Assembly: GCA_900770195.1 (NCBI GenBank)
Contig: CAAGJI010000022.1
Coordinates: forward strand, 1-31,513
Length of the DNA: 31,513 bases
Reading direction: 5' to 3'
Origin: Oscillospiraceae bacterium
GTDB lineage: Bacteria; Bacillota; Clostridia; Oscillospirales; Ruminococcaceae
Below the pieces are notes generated by a model. That model worked only from the letters and a program-made list of their open reading frames with translations. It did no database searches and was not told the DNA's origin. The position numbers and the translations under genes are program-made. Shown one piece after another: positions 14,677-23,198 of the stretch (the first letter of the stretch is position 1; each line of letters starts with the position of its first letter).

Positions 14677-15495
14677 TTATTTTTTTATAATTCTTCTTTT
14701 GAAATCTGCAAGTGCATCATTAAACTTCTTTGATGAACTTGTAGGGTTTGATTTAATCATATCCTTAGCAGCTAAGCTGAGTTTTGCAACATTTAAAGTT
14801 GCCTGTTCTTTAAGTTCTTCAAGTCTGTATTTAAGCTTATCAAGTTCAACATCAACCTTTTCAGCTCTTTCAGCCTTTCTTTCCTCAACTTTTTCAGCTC
14901 TTTCAGCCTTTCGCTCTTCAATTTTTTCTCTGACAGATGCTGCCTCTTCCTTGATTGAAGTCATAACAGCAAGTGCCTTATTAATATCAAATGCTGCCTT
15001 GAATGATACAATTGTATCAGCGATAAATATAGCAGAAATAACCGAATCAACAATAACAAGCGGAACAAAATGAATTTTATCCACAAGTGACTGTATTGGA
15101 GGATTTACAACGTACACAAGGAAAAGCGACAAACAGCCCCAGAAAAGCGAAGCTTTTACGCATATCCTTCCTTGAAAATTATATTTTTCTTTTGAGTAAT
15201 CCCAATATTTTGTTTTAAAAACACCTTCCATAAGCACAGCGGTTACATATTCAAGAATGGTTGAACCTATCATTCCAAAAAGATATATCCAAAACGGATT
15301 GCCATCCCTGACAGGAAGCGTTATAATAAGTATAACCATTGAACCGCTTCCATAAAGCGGAAGCATAGGCAGTCTTAAAAAACCTCTGTTTACAAACATT
15401 TTCTGCTCAAATGAAACTATTGTTGACTCTATGCACCAGCCAAGAAAACAATAAATATAAAAGCAAAGAACATACTGCATAATTGTTTCTGTCAT
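14677..15495 (-). CDS. PF06541-type multipass membrane protein with coiled-coil tail
   Basis: A 272-residue protein. The N-terminal 175 residues hold about five membrane helices and the blocks FLGWCIEST, NRGFLRLPMLPLYG, LEYVTAVLMEG and YWDYS, which fit the family annotated as putative ABC transporter type IV (PF06541, CmpB-like). No ATPase partner is nearby and transport is not proven. The C-terminal 85 residues are a charged coiled coil containing an exact tandem duplication of 11 residues, EERKAERAEKV, at 193-203 and 204-214. AAAGGTG lies 5 nt before the ATG. It is probably co-transcribed with the dockerin protein gene 15 nt downstream. Confidence 0.82.
   Translation of the reverse strand: MTETIMQYVLCFYIYCFLGWCIESTIVSFEQKMFVNRGFLRLPMLPLYGSGSMVILIITLPVRDGNPFWIYLFGMIGSTILEYVTAVLMEGVFKTKYWDYSKEKYNFQGRICVKASLFWGCLSLFLVYVVNPPIQSLVDKIHFVPLVIVDSVISAIFIADTIVSFKAAFDINKALAVMTSIKEEAASVREKIEERKAERAEKVEERKAERAEKVDVELDKLKYRLEELKEQATLNVAKLSLAAKDMIKSNPTSSSKKFNDALADFKRRIIKK
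14861..14912 (-). repeat. 33-bp tandem duplication inside the PF06541-type gene
   Basis: A 19-base stretch at 14861-14879 recurs exactly at 14894-14912. The 33-bp period keeps the frame and produces the doubled EERKAERAEKV unit. Near identity at the DNA level suggests a recent slippage event. Confidence 0.85.
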
Positions 15496-15539
15496 TAAAT
15501 CACCTTTTTCTTAAAAAATTTGTATAATTTTTTTGCAAT

Positions 15540-15567
15540 ATTATAATATAAAGATTGACACTGTGAA
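15540..15567 (-). promoter_or_regulatory. Likely promoter of the PF06541/dockerin unit
   Basis: TATAAT (15545-15540) is perfect; the best -35 box is TTCACA (15567-15562) at 16 bp. The -35 box overlaps one arm of an inverted repeat, a possible operator. Confidence 0.5.
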
Positions 15568-15601
15568 GCTGCCAATTTCGATGCCGCAAATCTGCACAGT
15601 G
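15559..15601. promoter_or_regulatory. Inverted repeat CACTGTG-N29-CACAGTG next to the promoter
   Basis: CACTGTG (15559-15565) and CACAGTG (15595-15601) are exact inverted copies around a 29-base interior with additional partial pairing. It overlaps the proposed -35 box. It may be a regulator site or a fossil palindromic repeat; sequence alone cannot decide. Confidence 0.4.
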
Positions 15602-15641
15602 CCTATCATTTCTTAAAAAGGAATCAAATATGAAAAATTAA

Positions 15642-15673
15642 AATGGTGGAAAAATTAATAAAAAACCACCTTT
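15642..15673. terminator. Terminator at the end of the pyrK-cca operon
   Basis: GGTGG (15645-15649) and CCACC (15666-15670) pair, flanked by A and T runs that extend the stem; loop of 16 bases. It lies 10 nt after the cca stop on the - strand and is followed there by ATTTTAATTTTT. Confidence 0.65.
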
Positions 15674-15682
15674 TATATTATA

Positions 15683-16861
15683 TCATATATTTATTATTTT
15701 TTCAATACTTTTCAGCAATTTTTTTCTATTATTTTCAATTTTGCCCTTTATAACCATTTCAAGCATTTTATTAAGTAAAATGCCGATATTTTTTCCGGTT
15801 ACACCCATTTCCTTTAAATCATTGCCGTTTATTTCAAGTTTTTTAAGGGAAAGACAGTTTTTTTCATCTTTAAATATTTTTTCAGCCGATTTTTTATATT
15901 TTCCGCCTGTTTTTTCTTCAATATCCTGTTTTTCAAGCAAAAAAGCAGCTTTTTCATAACCAAAACGGCTTATTGCAAGTTTTATTTCAATTTCTTCCGT
16001 TTTTTCTGAAATCCTGAAATTTTTATTTGCATAAATAAATAAAATATTTTTACGCATTTTTTCAGGCATTTTCATTTGTTTCGTTACTATACGAAGTTCA
16101 TCTTCTGTATTATTTTTTAAAAGAAAATAATATTTCAATTCAAATGTATTCGTTTTTTTTATTAAATATGAGGTATTTTCGGGATAATCTGTATAGATTT
16201 TAGTCAAAACATCACGATATTCATTTAAAACACCGCAAAAACCGCATAAAAGTTTATTTGTTTCCGAAAAAATACGTTCCAACGCAACATTTTTCAGCAA
16301 GTCAAAGTTTTTTCTTATGCTTTTTTCTGTTTCAGTTTCAATTTTAAAATCAAGCTGAGATGCAAAACGCAATGCCCTTATAATTCTTAGTGCATCTTCA
16401 TTGAACCTTCTGTCAGGGTTTCCGACTGTTTTTATAATTTTATTTTTTATATCATTTTTTCCGTTATATATATCAATAATACCTGTTTTTGGGTTAAAAC
16501 ACATAGCATTTATAGTAAAATCACGCCTTGCAAGGTCTTTTTTTATATCTTTTGTATAAAGAACTTCATCAGGGTGACGGAAATCAGAATACCCTGTTTC
16601 CATTCTGAAAGAGGTTATCTCGACAGGGTGTCCCTCTGAAATTGCCGTAACAGTTCCGTGCTGTATTCCTGTGGGTATGATTTTAAAATATTTTCCCAAT
16701 ATTTCGGATATTTTTTCAGGTATTTCTCCGGCACACATATCATAATCATCCGGCGTTCTTGAAAGCAGATAATCTCTTACGCATCCACCCACAACATAAC
16801 ATTCTATGCCGTTTTCTTCAAGAATTTCAATTATTTTTTCAATATATAAAGGTAATTTCAT
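15683..16861 (-). CDS. cca: CCA tRNA nucleotidyltransferase
   Basis: A 392-residue class II nucleotidyltransferase that adds or repairs the 3' CCA end of tRNAs using CTP and ATP. Visible motifs are VVGGCVRDYLL (23-33), the catalytic D39-Y-D41 metal pair, RRDFTINAM, and the RRFNEDALRIIRALRF block that reads the incoming nucleotide. The C-terminal body is helical, lysine-rich and diverged. The family also contains poly(A) polymerases and A- or CC-specific enzymes, but the motifs favour a CCA enzyme. ATG 16861 overlaps the upstream stop codon (ATGA), giving translational coupling; an in-frame extension would run into that gene. Both tRNA-Lys genes in this window already encode CCA, so here its role may be mainly repair. 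Confidence 0.9.
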   Translation of the reverse strand: MKLPLYIEKIIEILEENGIECYVVGGCVRDYLLSRTPDDYDMCAGEIPEKISEILGKYFKIIPTGIQHGTVTAISEGHPVEITSFRMETGYSDFRHPDEVLYTKDIKKDLARRDFTINAMCFNPKTGIIDIYNGKNDIKNKIIKTVGNPDRRFNEDALRIIRALRFASQLDFKIETETEKSIRKNFDLLKNVALERIFSETNKLLCGFCGVLNEYRDVLTKIYTDYPENTSYLIKKTNTFELKYYFLLKNNTEDELRIVTKQMKMPEKMRKNILFIYANKNFRISEKTEEIEIKLAISRFGYEKAAFLLEKQDIEEKTGGKYKKSAEKIFKDEKNCLSLKKLEINGNDLKEMGVTGKNIGILLNKMLEMVIKGKIENNRKKLLKSIEKIINI

Positions 16862-18456
16862 AACTGATTTTCCGCTGTAATCATCTCTGCACATTTGATT
16901 CCGTCAACTGCCGCAGACATAATTCCGCCTGCATATCCTGCACCCTCACCGCACGGATAAAATCCTTTTAAAGTTAATGCCTGTCTTTTTTCATCTCGTT
17001 CAATGCGAACAGGTGAAGTGCTTCGGCTTTCAACTCCCGTCAATATGGAATCATATGAATCAAATCCTTTCATTTTTTTGCCTATTTCAACTATGCCCTC
17101 TCTTAAAGACTCTGTTATAAATTCAGGAAGATAATTTTCAGGTTCTGCAAACCTCGTACCTATCGGGTATGTAGGCAAAACTTTTCCGAATGAATCAGTA
17201 CATTTTTTATTCAGAAAATCGCCTGTTTTTATTACAGGTGCTTTATAATCAGAACCGCCTGCTTTAAATGCAAGTTCTTCGGTTTTTTCCTGCAAATAAA
17301 CTCCTTCAAGAACATCTTCGCTTTTTAAATCTTTCGGGTCAATTCCCACAAGCAAGGCACTGTTTGCATTAATTCCGTCACGCTTTGAATAACTCATTCC
17401 GTTTGTTACAAGTCTGCCGTTTTCAGATGCAGATGCAACAACATATCCCCCCGGACACATACAGAAGGTATAAACTCCCCTGCCATTTTTTAAATGAACA
17501 GCCTGTTTATATGCCGCAGGAATTATATTTTTATTTTCAGAAAAATCCCCAAACATAGCCTTGTTTATATCTTTTTGAAGATGTTCAATTCTCACACCCA
17601 TTGAAAAATTTTTCTGACTTAAAACAAAATTTTTATCTTTTAAAAGTCTGAAAACGTCTCTCGCACTGTGACCTGTTGAAAGGATAAAATTATCCGTTTC
17701 AACTTTATATTCTTTATTTTCAGAAATATATTTTACTGCCGAAATTCTACCATTTTTTTCGCTGAATCCGTAAAATTTTGAATTAAATTTAATTTCTCCG
17801 CCAAGTGAAATTATTTCATTTCTGATATTTTTTATAACTTTTCTTAAAACGTCCGTTCCAACATGGGGTTTTGCATCGTACAAAATATTTTCAGCTGCAC
17901 CGAATTTCACAAACGTTTCCAAAACAAATTTTATTCTTTCGTCGTTTATGCCTGTGTTGAGTTTTCCGTCTGAAAAAGTACCTGCACCGCCTTCTCCAAA
18001 CTGCACGTTGCTTTCAGGCTTTAAAATACCCGTTTTATTGAAAAATTCAATATCTTCAAAACGTCTGTCAACGTCGCTTCCTCTTTCAAGAACAACAGGG
18101 CAATGTCCGCCAAGTGCCAAAATGTACGCCGCAAAAATTCCTGCCGGTCCGAACCCTGCTATAACAGGGCTTTTTTCAAGCTTTTTTGCTTTTGGAGTTT
18201 TATAATCAAAAGGAATGTATTCAGAAATATTTTTCTCTTTCAGATTTTTTTTAAGTATCTTTTTTTCATCAAAACATTTTACTTCAACAGTCAAAATAAA
18301 TTTTATATCATTTTTCTTCCGTGCATCTATAGATTTTTTCAAAAGGAAAAAACTTTTTATTTCTTTTTCAGAACATTTCAGTTTTTTTGATATTTTTTTC
18401 ATAAGTTCACTATCTGAGTAGTCAACCGAAATTGAAATATTGCTTATTTTTATCAT
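16858..18456 (-). CDS. COG2509-type FAD-dependent dehydrogenase, function unknown
   Basis: A 532-residue flavoprotein of the widespread bacterial family annotated as uncharacterised FAD-dependent dehydrogenase. An N-terminal domain of about 90 residues (IKISNISISVDYSD onward) precedes the FAD-binding GFGPAG at 101-106 and VVLERG with its ribose-binding Glu. The blocks NVQFGEGGAGTFSDGKLNT, ILSTGHSARD and YPCGEGAGYAGG are highly conserved in this family. The substrate is not known; a link to tRNA or redox metabolism is only suggested by neighbours. ATG 18456 has AAAGGA 5 nt upstream, giving the usual family length; a longer in-frame reading would extend into the preceding gene. It is coupled to cca by a 4-nt overlap. 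Confidence 0.88.
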   Translation of the reverse strand: MIKISNISISVDYSDSELMKKISKKLKCSEKEIKSFFLLKKSIDARKKNDIKFILTVEVKCFDEKKILKKNLKEKNISEYIPFDYKTPKAKKLEKSPVIAGFGPAGIFAAYILALGGHCPVVLERGSDVDRRFEDIEFFNKTGILKPESNVQFGEGGAGTFSDGKLNTGINDERIKFVLETFVKFGAAENILYDAKPHVGTDVLRKVIKNIRNEIISLGGEIKFNSKFYGFSEKNGRISAVKYISENKEYKVETDNFILSTGHSARDVFRLLKDKNFVLSQKNFSMGVRIEHLQKDINKAMFGDFSENKNIIPAAYKQAVHLKNGRGVYTFCMCPGGYVVASASENGRLVTNGMSYSKRDGINANSALLVGIDPKDLKSEDVLEGVYLQEKTEELAFKAGGSDYKAPVIKTGDFLNKKCTDSFGKVLPTYPIGTRFAEPENYLPEFITESLREGIVEIGKKMKGFDSYDSILTGVESRSTSPVRIERDEKRQALTLKGFYPCGEGAGYAGGIMSAAVDGIKCAEMITAENQL

Positions 18457-18482
18457 ACTTTTCCTTTCTTGAAAATTAACTT

Positions 18483-19706
18483 TTAAGCCAATCCGCAAAT
18501 AATTCCTGAAATCCAAGCCCATGCAAGGTTGTAGCCGCCGCACATTCCGTTTATATTGCAAACTTCACCGCATACATAAATTCCTTTTGCCTTTTTAAGT
18601 TCAAGATTTTCAGCAACTTCTTCGCTTTTTACTCCGCCCATTGTTGTCTGTGACTGTTTCCATGTGCCTTTTTTGAGTTCACTAAAAGTCACATTTTCTA
18701 CTCCATTTATAATTTCTTCAACGTCATCTAAACTTTCAATCGGCTTTGAAATATCTTTTATTCCAAGATATTCAGTCAGAATATACTTTCCAAGTCGTCT
18801 GTCGCATATTCCGTCATATATTGTTTCAATTGCATCTTGCGGTCTGTTTTCAATAATTTTTCTGAAATATTCATTTAAATCTGTTTTATGCTGAAATGCA
18901 ATATCAAGAGAAATACTTGATATATCATCATTTTTTATAAATGCTGTTGCATTCATTACCCCGACACCCGAAATATAATCTTCTCCAAACTGAACTTCAG
19001 AATTATCTTCCATATAAATTAATCTTTCACAGATTTGTTTCAGATTATATTCGTAAACTCTGATTTTTGCACGAACTCTTAAACCTTTCAGCGGTTTTAT
19101 ATTTTCACTTGTATAAAGCGGACAGAGTGCAGCTTCTGCATAATCAGTTTCAATACCCATATTTTGAAGAATTTTCCAGGAAACTCCGTTTGTTCCAAAT
19201 TCAGGTGCAGCAAATCCGCCAACTGCAAATATAACTTTATCTGCTAAAAATTCATCGCCTGTTTTTGAAAAAAGTTTCCATTTTTCGCCGTATTTTTCTA
19301 TTTTAAATATTTCAGTTTCACAAAAAACATCTGTATTTGTCTTTTTTATTTCTCGCAGAAAAGCTTCATTTACAGTTTTTGCACTGCATGATGACGGATA
19401 AATTCTTCCGCTTTCATCTGTATAAAATAATATCCCAAGTTTGTCAAACAGTTTTTTTATGTAATCTTCATTCTTTTTCAAAATGTCAAAATAAAAATTA
19501 TTTTTATACGGATAATAATTTTCCCAGGATACATTTTCATTTGAAAGATTGCATTTGCCGTTTCCTGTTGCAAGAATTTTTTTGCCAAGTGTTTTATTTT
19601 TTTCGATTATGGCTGTTTTAAGCGTTTTATTTTTGTAAAAAGCAGCAAGGGCAGCCGCCATTCCTGCTGCCCCTCCGCCTATAATAACAGTATTATATTT
19701 TTTCAT
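18483..19706 (-). CDS. HI0933/YhiN-family FAD-dependent oxidoreductase
   Basis: A 407-residue flavoprotein of the HI0933-like family (PF03486; annotations include YhiN, BaiN and aminoacetone oxidase-like). The FAD dinucleotide site GGGAAG is at 10-15, followed by EKNKTLGKKILATGNGKCNL, the family's strongest block, and the C-terminal TTMGGVKSEE and VCGEVCNINGMCGGYNLAWAW stretches. The physiological substrate is uncertain; BaiN has been linked to bile-acid reduction in gut Clostridia, but that role does not follow from family membership. The ATG starts 3 nt after the trmL stop. It is one of two unrelated flavoproteins in a row in this operon. Confidence 0.9.
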   Translation of the reverse strand: MKKYNTVIIGGGAAGMAAALAAFYKNKTLKTAIIEKNKTLGKKILATGNGKCNLSNENVSWENYYPYKNNFYFDILKKNEDYIKKLFDKLGILFYTDESGRIYPSSCSAKTVNEAFLREIKKTNTDVFCETEIFKIEKYGEKWKLFSKTGDEFLADKVIFAVGGFAAPEFGTNGVSWKILQNMGIETDYAEAALCPLYTSENIKPLKGLRVRAKIRVYEYNLKQICERLIYMEDNSEVQFGEDYISGVGVMNATAFIKNDDISSISLDIAFQHKTDLNEYFRKIIENRPQDAIETIYDGICDRRLGKYILTEYLGIKDISKPIESLDDVEEIINGVENVTFSELKKGTWKQSQTTMGGVKSEEVAENLELKKAKGIYVCGEVCNINGMCGGYNLAWAWISGIICGLA

Positions 19707-19709
19707 TTT

Positions 19710-20204
19710 TTATTCCCATTCAAATTTTGTCAGCTGACCTGTTGTTGAAAGTTCGGGATACCCCCACTGTCTTAATACCTCATATGTTGCAATTGCAACG
19801 GAATTCGAAAGATTTAAACATCTTAGCGTATTTCGCATAGGTATTCTTGCACAATAATCAGGATTTTTAAAAAGAAGTTCTTCAGGAAGTCCTGCATCTT
19901 CACGTCCGAATAATAAATAAACTTTATCAGGATATTTTATATCACTATGAATATGCTGTCCCTTTGATGTGAAATAGTAATATGTACCGTCTGTTTTTTC
20001 AAAAAAATCATCAAGTCCGTCATAATATGTTATATCAAGTTTATCCCAGTAGTCAAGCCCTGCACGCTTTAAATTTTTGTCTGTTATTTCAAATCCAAGC
20101 GGTCGTATAAGGTGGAGTTTTGCCCCTGTTACCGCACAAGTTCTTGCAATATTGCCTGTATTTTGCGGTATTTGCGGTTCAACAAGCACAAGATTAAGTT
20201 CCAT
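19710..20204 (-). CDS. trmL: tRNA (cytidine(34)-2'-O)-methyltransferase
   Basis: A 164-residue SPOUT-fold methyltransferase that 2'-O-methylates the wobble nucleotide (C34 or cmnm5U34) of tRNA-Leu. The opening LVLVEPQIPQNTGNIARTC, the LLFGREDAGLP block and the knot-forming RCLNLSNSVAIATYE ending identify the TrmL type among SpoU-like enzymes. I start at ATG 20204, one base after the ruvX stop, which gives the usual length; ATG 20216 is a possible alternative with a four-residue extension. It lies in the pyrK-cca operon with another tRNA-processing enzyme (cca). Confidence 0.92.
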   Translation of the reverse strand: MELNLVLVEPQIPQNTGNIARTCAVTGAKLHLIRPLGFEITDKNLKRAGLDYWDKLDITYYDGLDDFFEKTDGTYYYFTSKGQHIHSDIKYPDKVYLLFGREDAGLPEELLFKNPDYCARIPMRNTLRCLNLSNSVAIATYEVLRQWGYPELSTTGQLTKFEWE

Positions 20205-20205
20205 T

Positions 20206-20637
20206 TTATTCTTCATCTTTCTTTGTATTTTTTCTGTATCCCATATAACTTTCAAGAATTATTGTTGCTGCAACTGCATCAACAACAGCTTTTCTCTTTT
20301 TACCTCTTGTATTTGTTACATTAAGATAATTATGTGCTGAAACAGTTGTTGAACGTTCGTCCCACATAACAACTTCCGTTCCTGTAAATTCCTTTACCAT
20401 TTCACCGAATTTTATGCATTTTTCGGCTCTTTCTCCAACCGTATTGTTCATATTTTTAGGATAACCCACAACTATAAGTTCAGCTTTCAGTTCTTTTGCT
20501 TTATCTGAAACTTTTTTTGCACAGGTATTAAAATCCTTTTCAGCAATAACTTCAACAGGTGAAGCAAGCATTTCAAATTTATCACAGACTGCTATTCCTG
20601 TTCTTGAATCGCCAAAGTCAACTGACATTATTACCAT
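20206..20637 (-). CDS. ruvX: RuvX/YqgF-family RNase H-fold nuclease
   Basis: A 143-residue YqgF protein, described as a putative Holliday junction resolvase and shown in E. coli to take part in pre-16S rRNA 5' end processing. The RNase H-like core is seen in SVDFGDSRTGIAVCD with the first catalytic Asp, the LIVVGYPKNMNN strand-loop, MWDERSTTVSAHN with the Asp-Glu pair, and DAVAATIILESYM near the end with the last Asp. ATG 20637 directly follows the stop of the upstream gene; AAAGGA lies 9 nt before it. Confidence 0.92.
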   Translation of the reverse strand: MVIMSVDFGDSRTGIAVCDKFEMLASPVEVIAEKDFNTCAKKVSDKAKELKAELIVVGYPKNMNNTVGERAEKCIKFGEMVKEFTGTEVVMWDERSTTVSAHNYLNVTNTRGKKRKAVVDAVAATIILESYMGYRKNTKKDEE

Positions 20638-21324
20638 TTACTTTTTTCCTTTCATCTTTTCAAGATATTCCTGCGGATTGTTCCATATTGCACTTGTTGG
20701 TGTGTAAAGTCCTTCAGGAAGATGTGAAACGTCATTTTTAAATATAAGTTTATATTTTCCGTTTTCATACTCAAGATATGAAACAGATGTGTTATCTGCC
20801 CAGCCGACGTCATAAATTCTTGAAAGATCGCCAAATTCAGCAAAACATAAAAATGCCCTTATTGCACAGCCATGCGATGATATAACAATTGTTTTGCCTT
20901 TGTTTTCTTCGGCAAGTTCTGTAACTGCCTTACCCATTCTTTTGAAAACATCTTCAAGGCTTTCGCCGTCAGGTGCTTTAAAATCATTTATGCGAAGCTT
21001 CCATTTTTCAGATTCAACAGGATATTTTTCATCTATCTCCGTCCACTGCATACCCTCAAGTTTTCCGCCATCTATTTCAGCAAGTTTTTCATTCTTTATT
21101 ATTTTAAGATTATGATACTTATTTACTGCTTCAGCCGTTGCTACTGCACGTTTATAAGGACTTGAATAGATTTTATCAAAATTTATATCTTTAAATCTTT
21201 CAGCAAGATATTTTATCTGTTTATAGCCAAGTTCGCTTAAATCTGTGTCAACTCTGCCCTGAAAAAATCTTTTGACATTACCTTCCGCCTGTGCGTGACG
21301 TACAATATATATTTTTGTTACCAT
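20638..21324 (-). CDS. Histidine phosphatase (phosphoglycerate mutase-like) family protein
   Basis: A 228-residue protein of the histidine phosphatase superfamily branch 1. The phosphate-accepting RHAQ motif has H10, R59 lies in SSPYKRA, E83 is the probable general acid, and H151 sits in SSHGCAIR. These enzymes act as cofactor-dependent mutases or, more often at this length, as broad phosphatases such as PhoE or CobC; the substrate cannot be told. The start codon overlaps the pyrD stop by seven bases, so translation is coupled to pyrimidine genes, which does not by itself define its role. Confidence 0.9.
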   Translation of the reverse strand: MVTKIYIVRHAQAEGNVKRFFQGRVDTDLSELGYKQIKYLAERFKDINFDKIYSSPYKRAVATAEAVNKYHNLKIIKNEKLAEIDGGKLEGMQWTEIDEKYPVESEKWKLRINDFKAPDGESLEDVFKRMGKAVTELAEENKGKTIVISSHGCAIRAFLCFAEFGDLSRIYDVGWADNTSVSYLEYENGKYKLIFKNDVSHLPEGLYTPTSAIWNNPQEYLEKMKGKK

Positions 21325-22229
21325 GGTTTAACACTTCCAACTATTTCGTTTATATCTTTTATATTTTTACTGTCAAGCCATTCATTCATTTCTTCGATTA
21401 TATGAACAGGTGCAAGCGGGTCATTAAATATTGCCGCACCAACCTGAACAGCTGAAGCACCTGCCATCATCATTTCAATTGCATCTTTTCCCGAAGCAAT
21501 TCCACCCATTCCTATAACAGGGATTGAAACAGCGTTTGAAGTCTGCCACACCATTCTTACAGCAAGAGGAAAAACGCAGGGTCCTGACATTCCGCCAACA
21601 TTATTTTTAAGTACAGGTCTTTTTGAATCTATATCAATTCTCATTCCAAGCAAAGTATTTATAAGTGAAACAGCATCTGCACCCTCTGATTCAACAGCTT
21701 TTGCAATTTCAGTTATACTTGTTACATTTGGTGAAAGTTTTACAACAAGAGGTTTGGTTGTTGCCTGTTTAACAGCTTTTGTTATAGCAGCCGCACTGTT
21801 GCAATTTGTTCCGAATGCCGCACCGCCCTGCTTTACATTAGGACAGGAAATATTAAGTTCTATCATATGAACATCTGTATTTTCAAGTTTCTTTGCAATT
21901 TCAACGCATTCTTCTATTGTTGAACCGGCAATATTTGCAAGTATTACTGTATCTTTTGTTAAAAGATATGATAATTCATATGCAATAAAATGGTCAATTC
22001 CGGGATTTTGAAGTCCTACTGAATTAAGCATTCCCGAAGGTGCTTCAGCAACTCTTGGTGCTGGATTTCCCGGACGTTTTGTTATTGTTGTGCCTTTTGT
22101 TGCAATTCCGCCGAGTGATGAAAGAGGGAATAATTCTTCATATTCTCTGCCATAACCAAACACTCCCGATGCAGGTATAACAGGATTTTTAAAATCAATT
22201 CCGCATATGTTAACATTTAAATTTGCCAT
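21318..22229 (-). CDS. pyrD: Dihydroorotate dehydrogenase B, catalytic subunit
   Basis: A 303-residue FMN-containing TIM-barrel enzyme that oxidises dihydroorotate to orotate in pyrimidine synthesis. The class 1B catalytic cysteine is C129 in ELNISCPNVKQGG; serine at this place would mark class 2. SVGLQNPG and the C-terminal IGMGGIASGKDAIEMMMAGA are phosphate/FMN-binding blocks. Class 1B enzymes pass electrons through PyrK to NAD, and pyrK lies directly upstream. I prefer ATG 22229, overlapping the pyrK stop as TAATG; ATG 22235, two codons earlier, is also possible since the GGAGG site lies between ideal distances for the two. Confidence 0.95.
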   Translation of the reverse strand: MANLNVNICGIDFKNPVIPASGVFGYGREYEELFPLSSLGGIATKGTTITKRPGNPAPRVAEAPSGMLNSVGLQNPGIDHFIAYELSYLLTKDTVILANIAGSTIEECVEIAKKLENTDVHMIELNISCPNVKQGGAAFGTNCNSAAAITKAVKQATTKPLVVKLSPNVTSITEIAKAVESEGADAVSLINTLLGMRIDIDSKRPVLKNNVGGMSGPCVFPLAVRMVWQTSNAVSIPVIGMGGIASGKDAIEMMMAGASAVQVGAAIFNDPLAPVHIIEEMNEWLDSKNIKDINEIVGSVKPW

Positions 22230-23002
22230 TACCATTCAACCTCCTCAGCATTGAAAACAGGTCCGTTTTTGCAAACGTGACGGCTTTCTGTTTCCCCATT
22301 TTCTCCTTTAATTTTGCACGCACAAACAAGACACGCACCAATTCCGCAACCCATTCTTTCTTCAAGCGAAACCTGACACGGTGTATTATATTTCTTTGCA
22401 ACCGCAGCTATATTTTTAAGCATAGGAGCAGGTCCGCAGGAATAAATCATATCAATTTTTTCAGATTTTAAAATATCTTCAAGAGGCTGTGTAACAAAGT
22501 CGTGTATACCCTCTGAACCATCATCTGTGCATAAAATAGTTTCGGTATTATTCTTTTTAAAATCTTCCTGAAGAATAACAGCTTTTGAATTTCTGAAACC
22601 TGAAACTGCAACGGCTTTATTTCCATAAATTTCAGAAAGTCCTACCATAGGCGGAACGCCTATTCCACCGCCAACAAGCACAACTTTTTTATAATTTTCA
22701 TCTGTTTTGAAGCCGTTTCCAAGAGGTGCAAGAATATCAATCATTGTATTTTCCATATAGTTTGAAAGAATTTCTGTTCCCTCATGTTTAATTGCAAAAA
22801 CAAGGCGGATTGTTCCTTTTTTTTCGTTTATTTTGCAAATTGAAATAGGTCTGCGTAAAAATTTTCCTGCAACTTTTACCTGTGCAAACTGACCTGCTTT
22901 TGAAATTTCAGCAATTTCAGGACAGAGAATTTCAAAACTGAAAATATCTTTTGCAAGGTTTTCTTTTTTTATTATAGGATAAAGTCCCTGTTTGTATTTC
23001 AT
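22229..23002 (-). CDS. pyrK: Dihydroorotate dehydrogenase B, electron-transfer subunit
   Basis: A 257-residue iron-sulfur flavoprotein that joins PyrD to NAD. The N-terminal FAD domain contains RRPISICK; the NAD domain begins with VVLVGGGIGVPPMVGLSE; and the C-terminus binds [2Fe-2S] through C219, C224, C227 and C244 (CGIGACLVC and HVC). The layout is that of ferredoxin-reductase-type PyrK. AAAGGAG lies before the ATG. It is the first gene of an eight-gene operon; no pyrR attenuator-like leader is seen in the roughly 40-nt leader, and the other pyr genes are not in the window. Confidence 0.95.
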   Translation of the reverse strand: MKYKQGLYPIIKKENLAKDIFSFEILCPEIAEISKAGQFAQVKVAGKFLRRPISICKINEKKGTIRLVFAIKHEGTEILSNYMENTMIDILAPLGNGFKTDENYKKVVLVGGGIGVPPMVGLSEIYGNKAVAVSGFRNSKAVILQEDFKKNNTETILCTDDGSEGIHDFVTQPLEDILKSEKIDMIYSCGPAPMLKNIAAVAKKYNTPCQVSLEERMGCGIGACLVCACKIKGENGETESRHVCKNGPVFNAEEVEW

Positions 23003-23050
23003 TATACTTTTTATCTCCTTTTTCAGAATCGCATTTTAAATGATATTATA

Positions 23051-23079
23051 ATTATACCATATTTTTATTTTAATTGCAA
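23051..23079 (-). promoter_or_regulatory. Promoter of the pyrK-cca operon
   Basis: TTGCAA (23079-23074), 17-bp spacer, TATAAT (23056-23051) preceded by TGG (extended -10). It faces away from the EAL-gene promoter. Confidence 0.8.
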
Positions 23080-23128
23080 CATCATTTTTGACGGTGTGCC
23101 ACTTTTTAAATGTTTTTTAATTTAATAG

Positions 23129-23157
23129 TTGATTTTTTTATACAGATGTGATATAAT
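23129..23157 (+). promoter_or_regulatory. Promoter of the EAL-domain gene
   Basis: TTGATT (23129-23134), 17-bp spacer, TATAAT (23152-23157) with extended TGA. Leader of about 35 nt. Confidence 0.78.
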
Positions 23158-23198
23158 GGAGGAAAGAAATATAAATCTGTAATGAAAGGAGCAGAAAA

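Noticed and set aside
18457..18561. 35-residue N-terminal extension of the COG2509 flavoprotein
   Set aside because: It overlaps the end of the preceding gene and the extra residues do not resemble the family; ATG 18456 has a good ribosome site.
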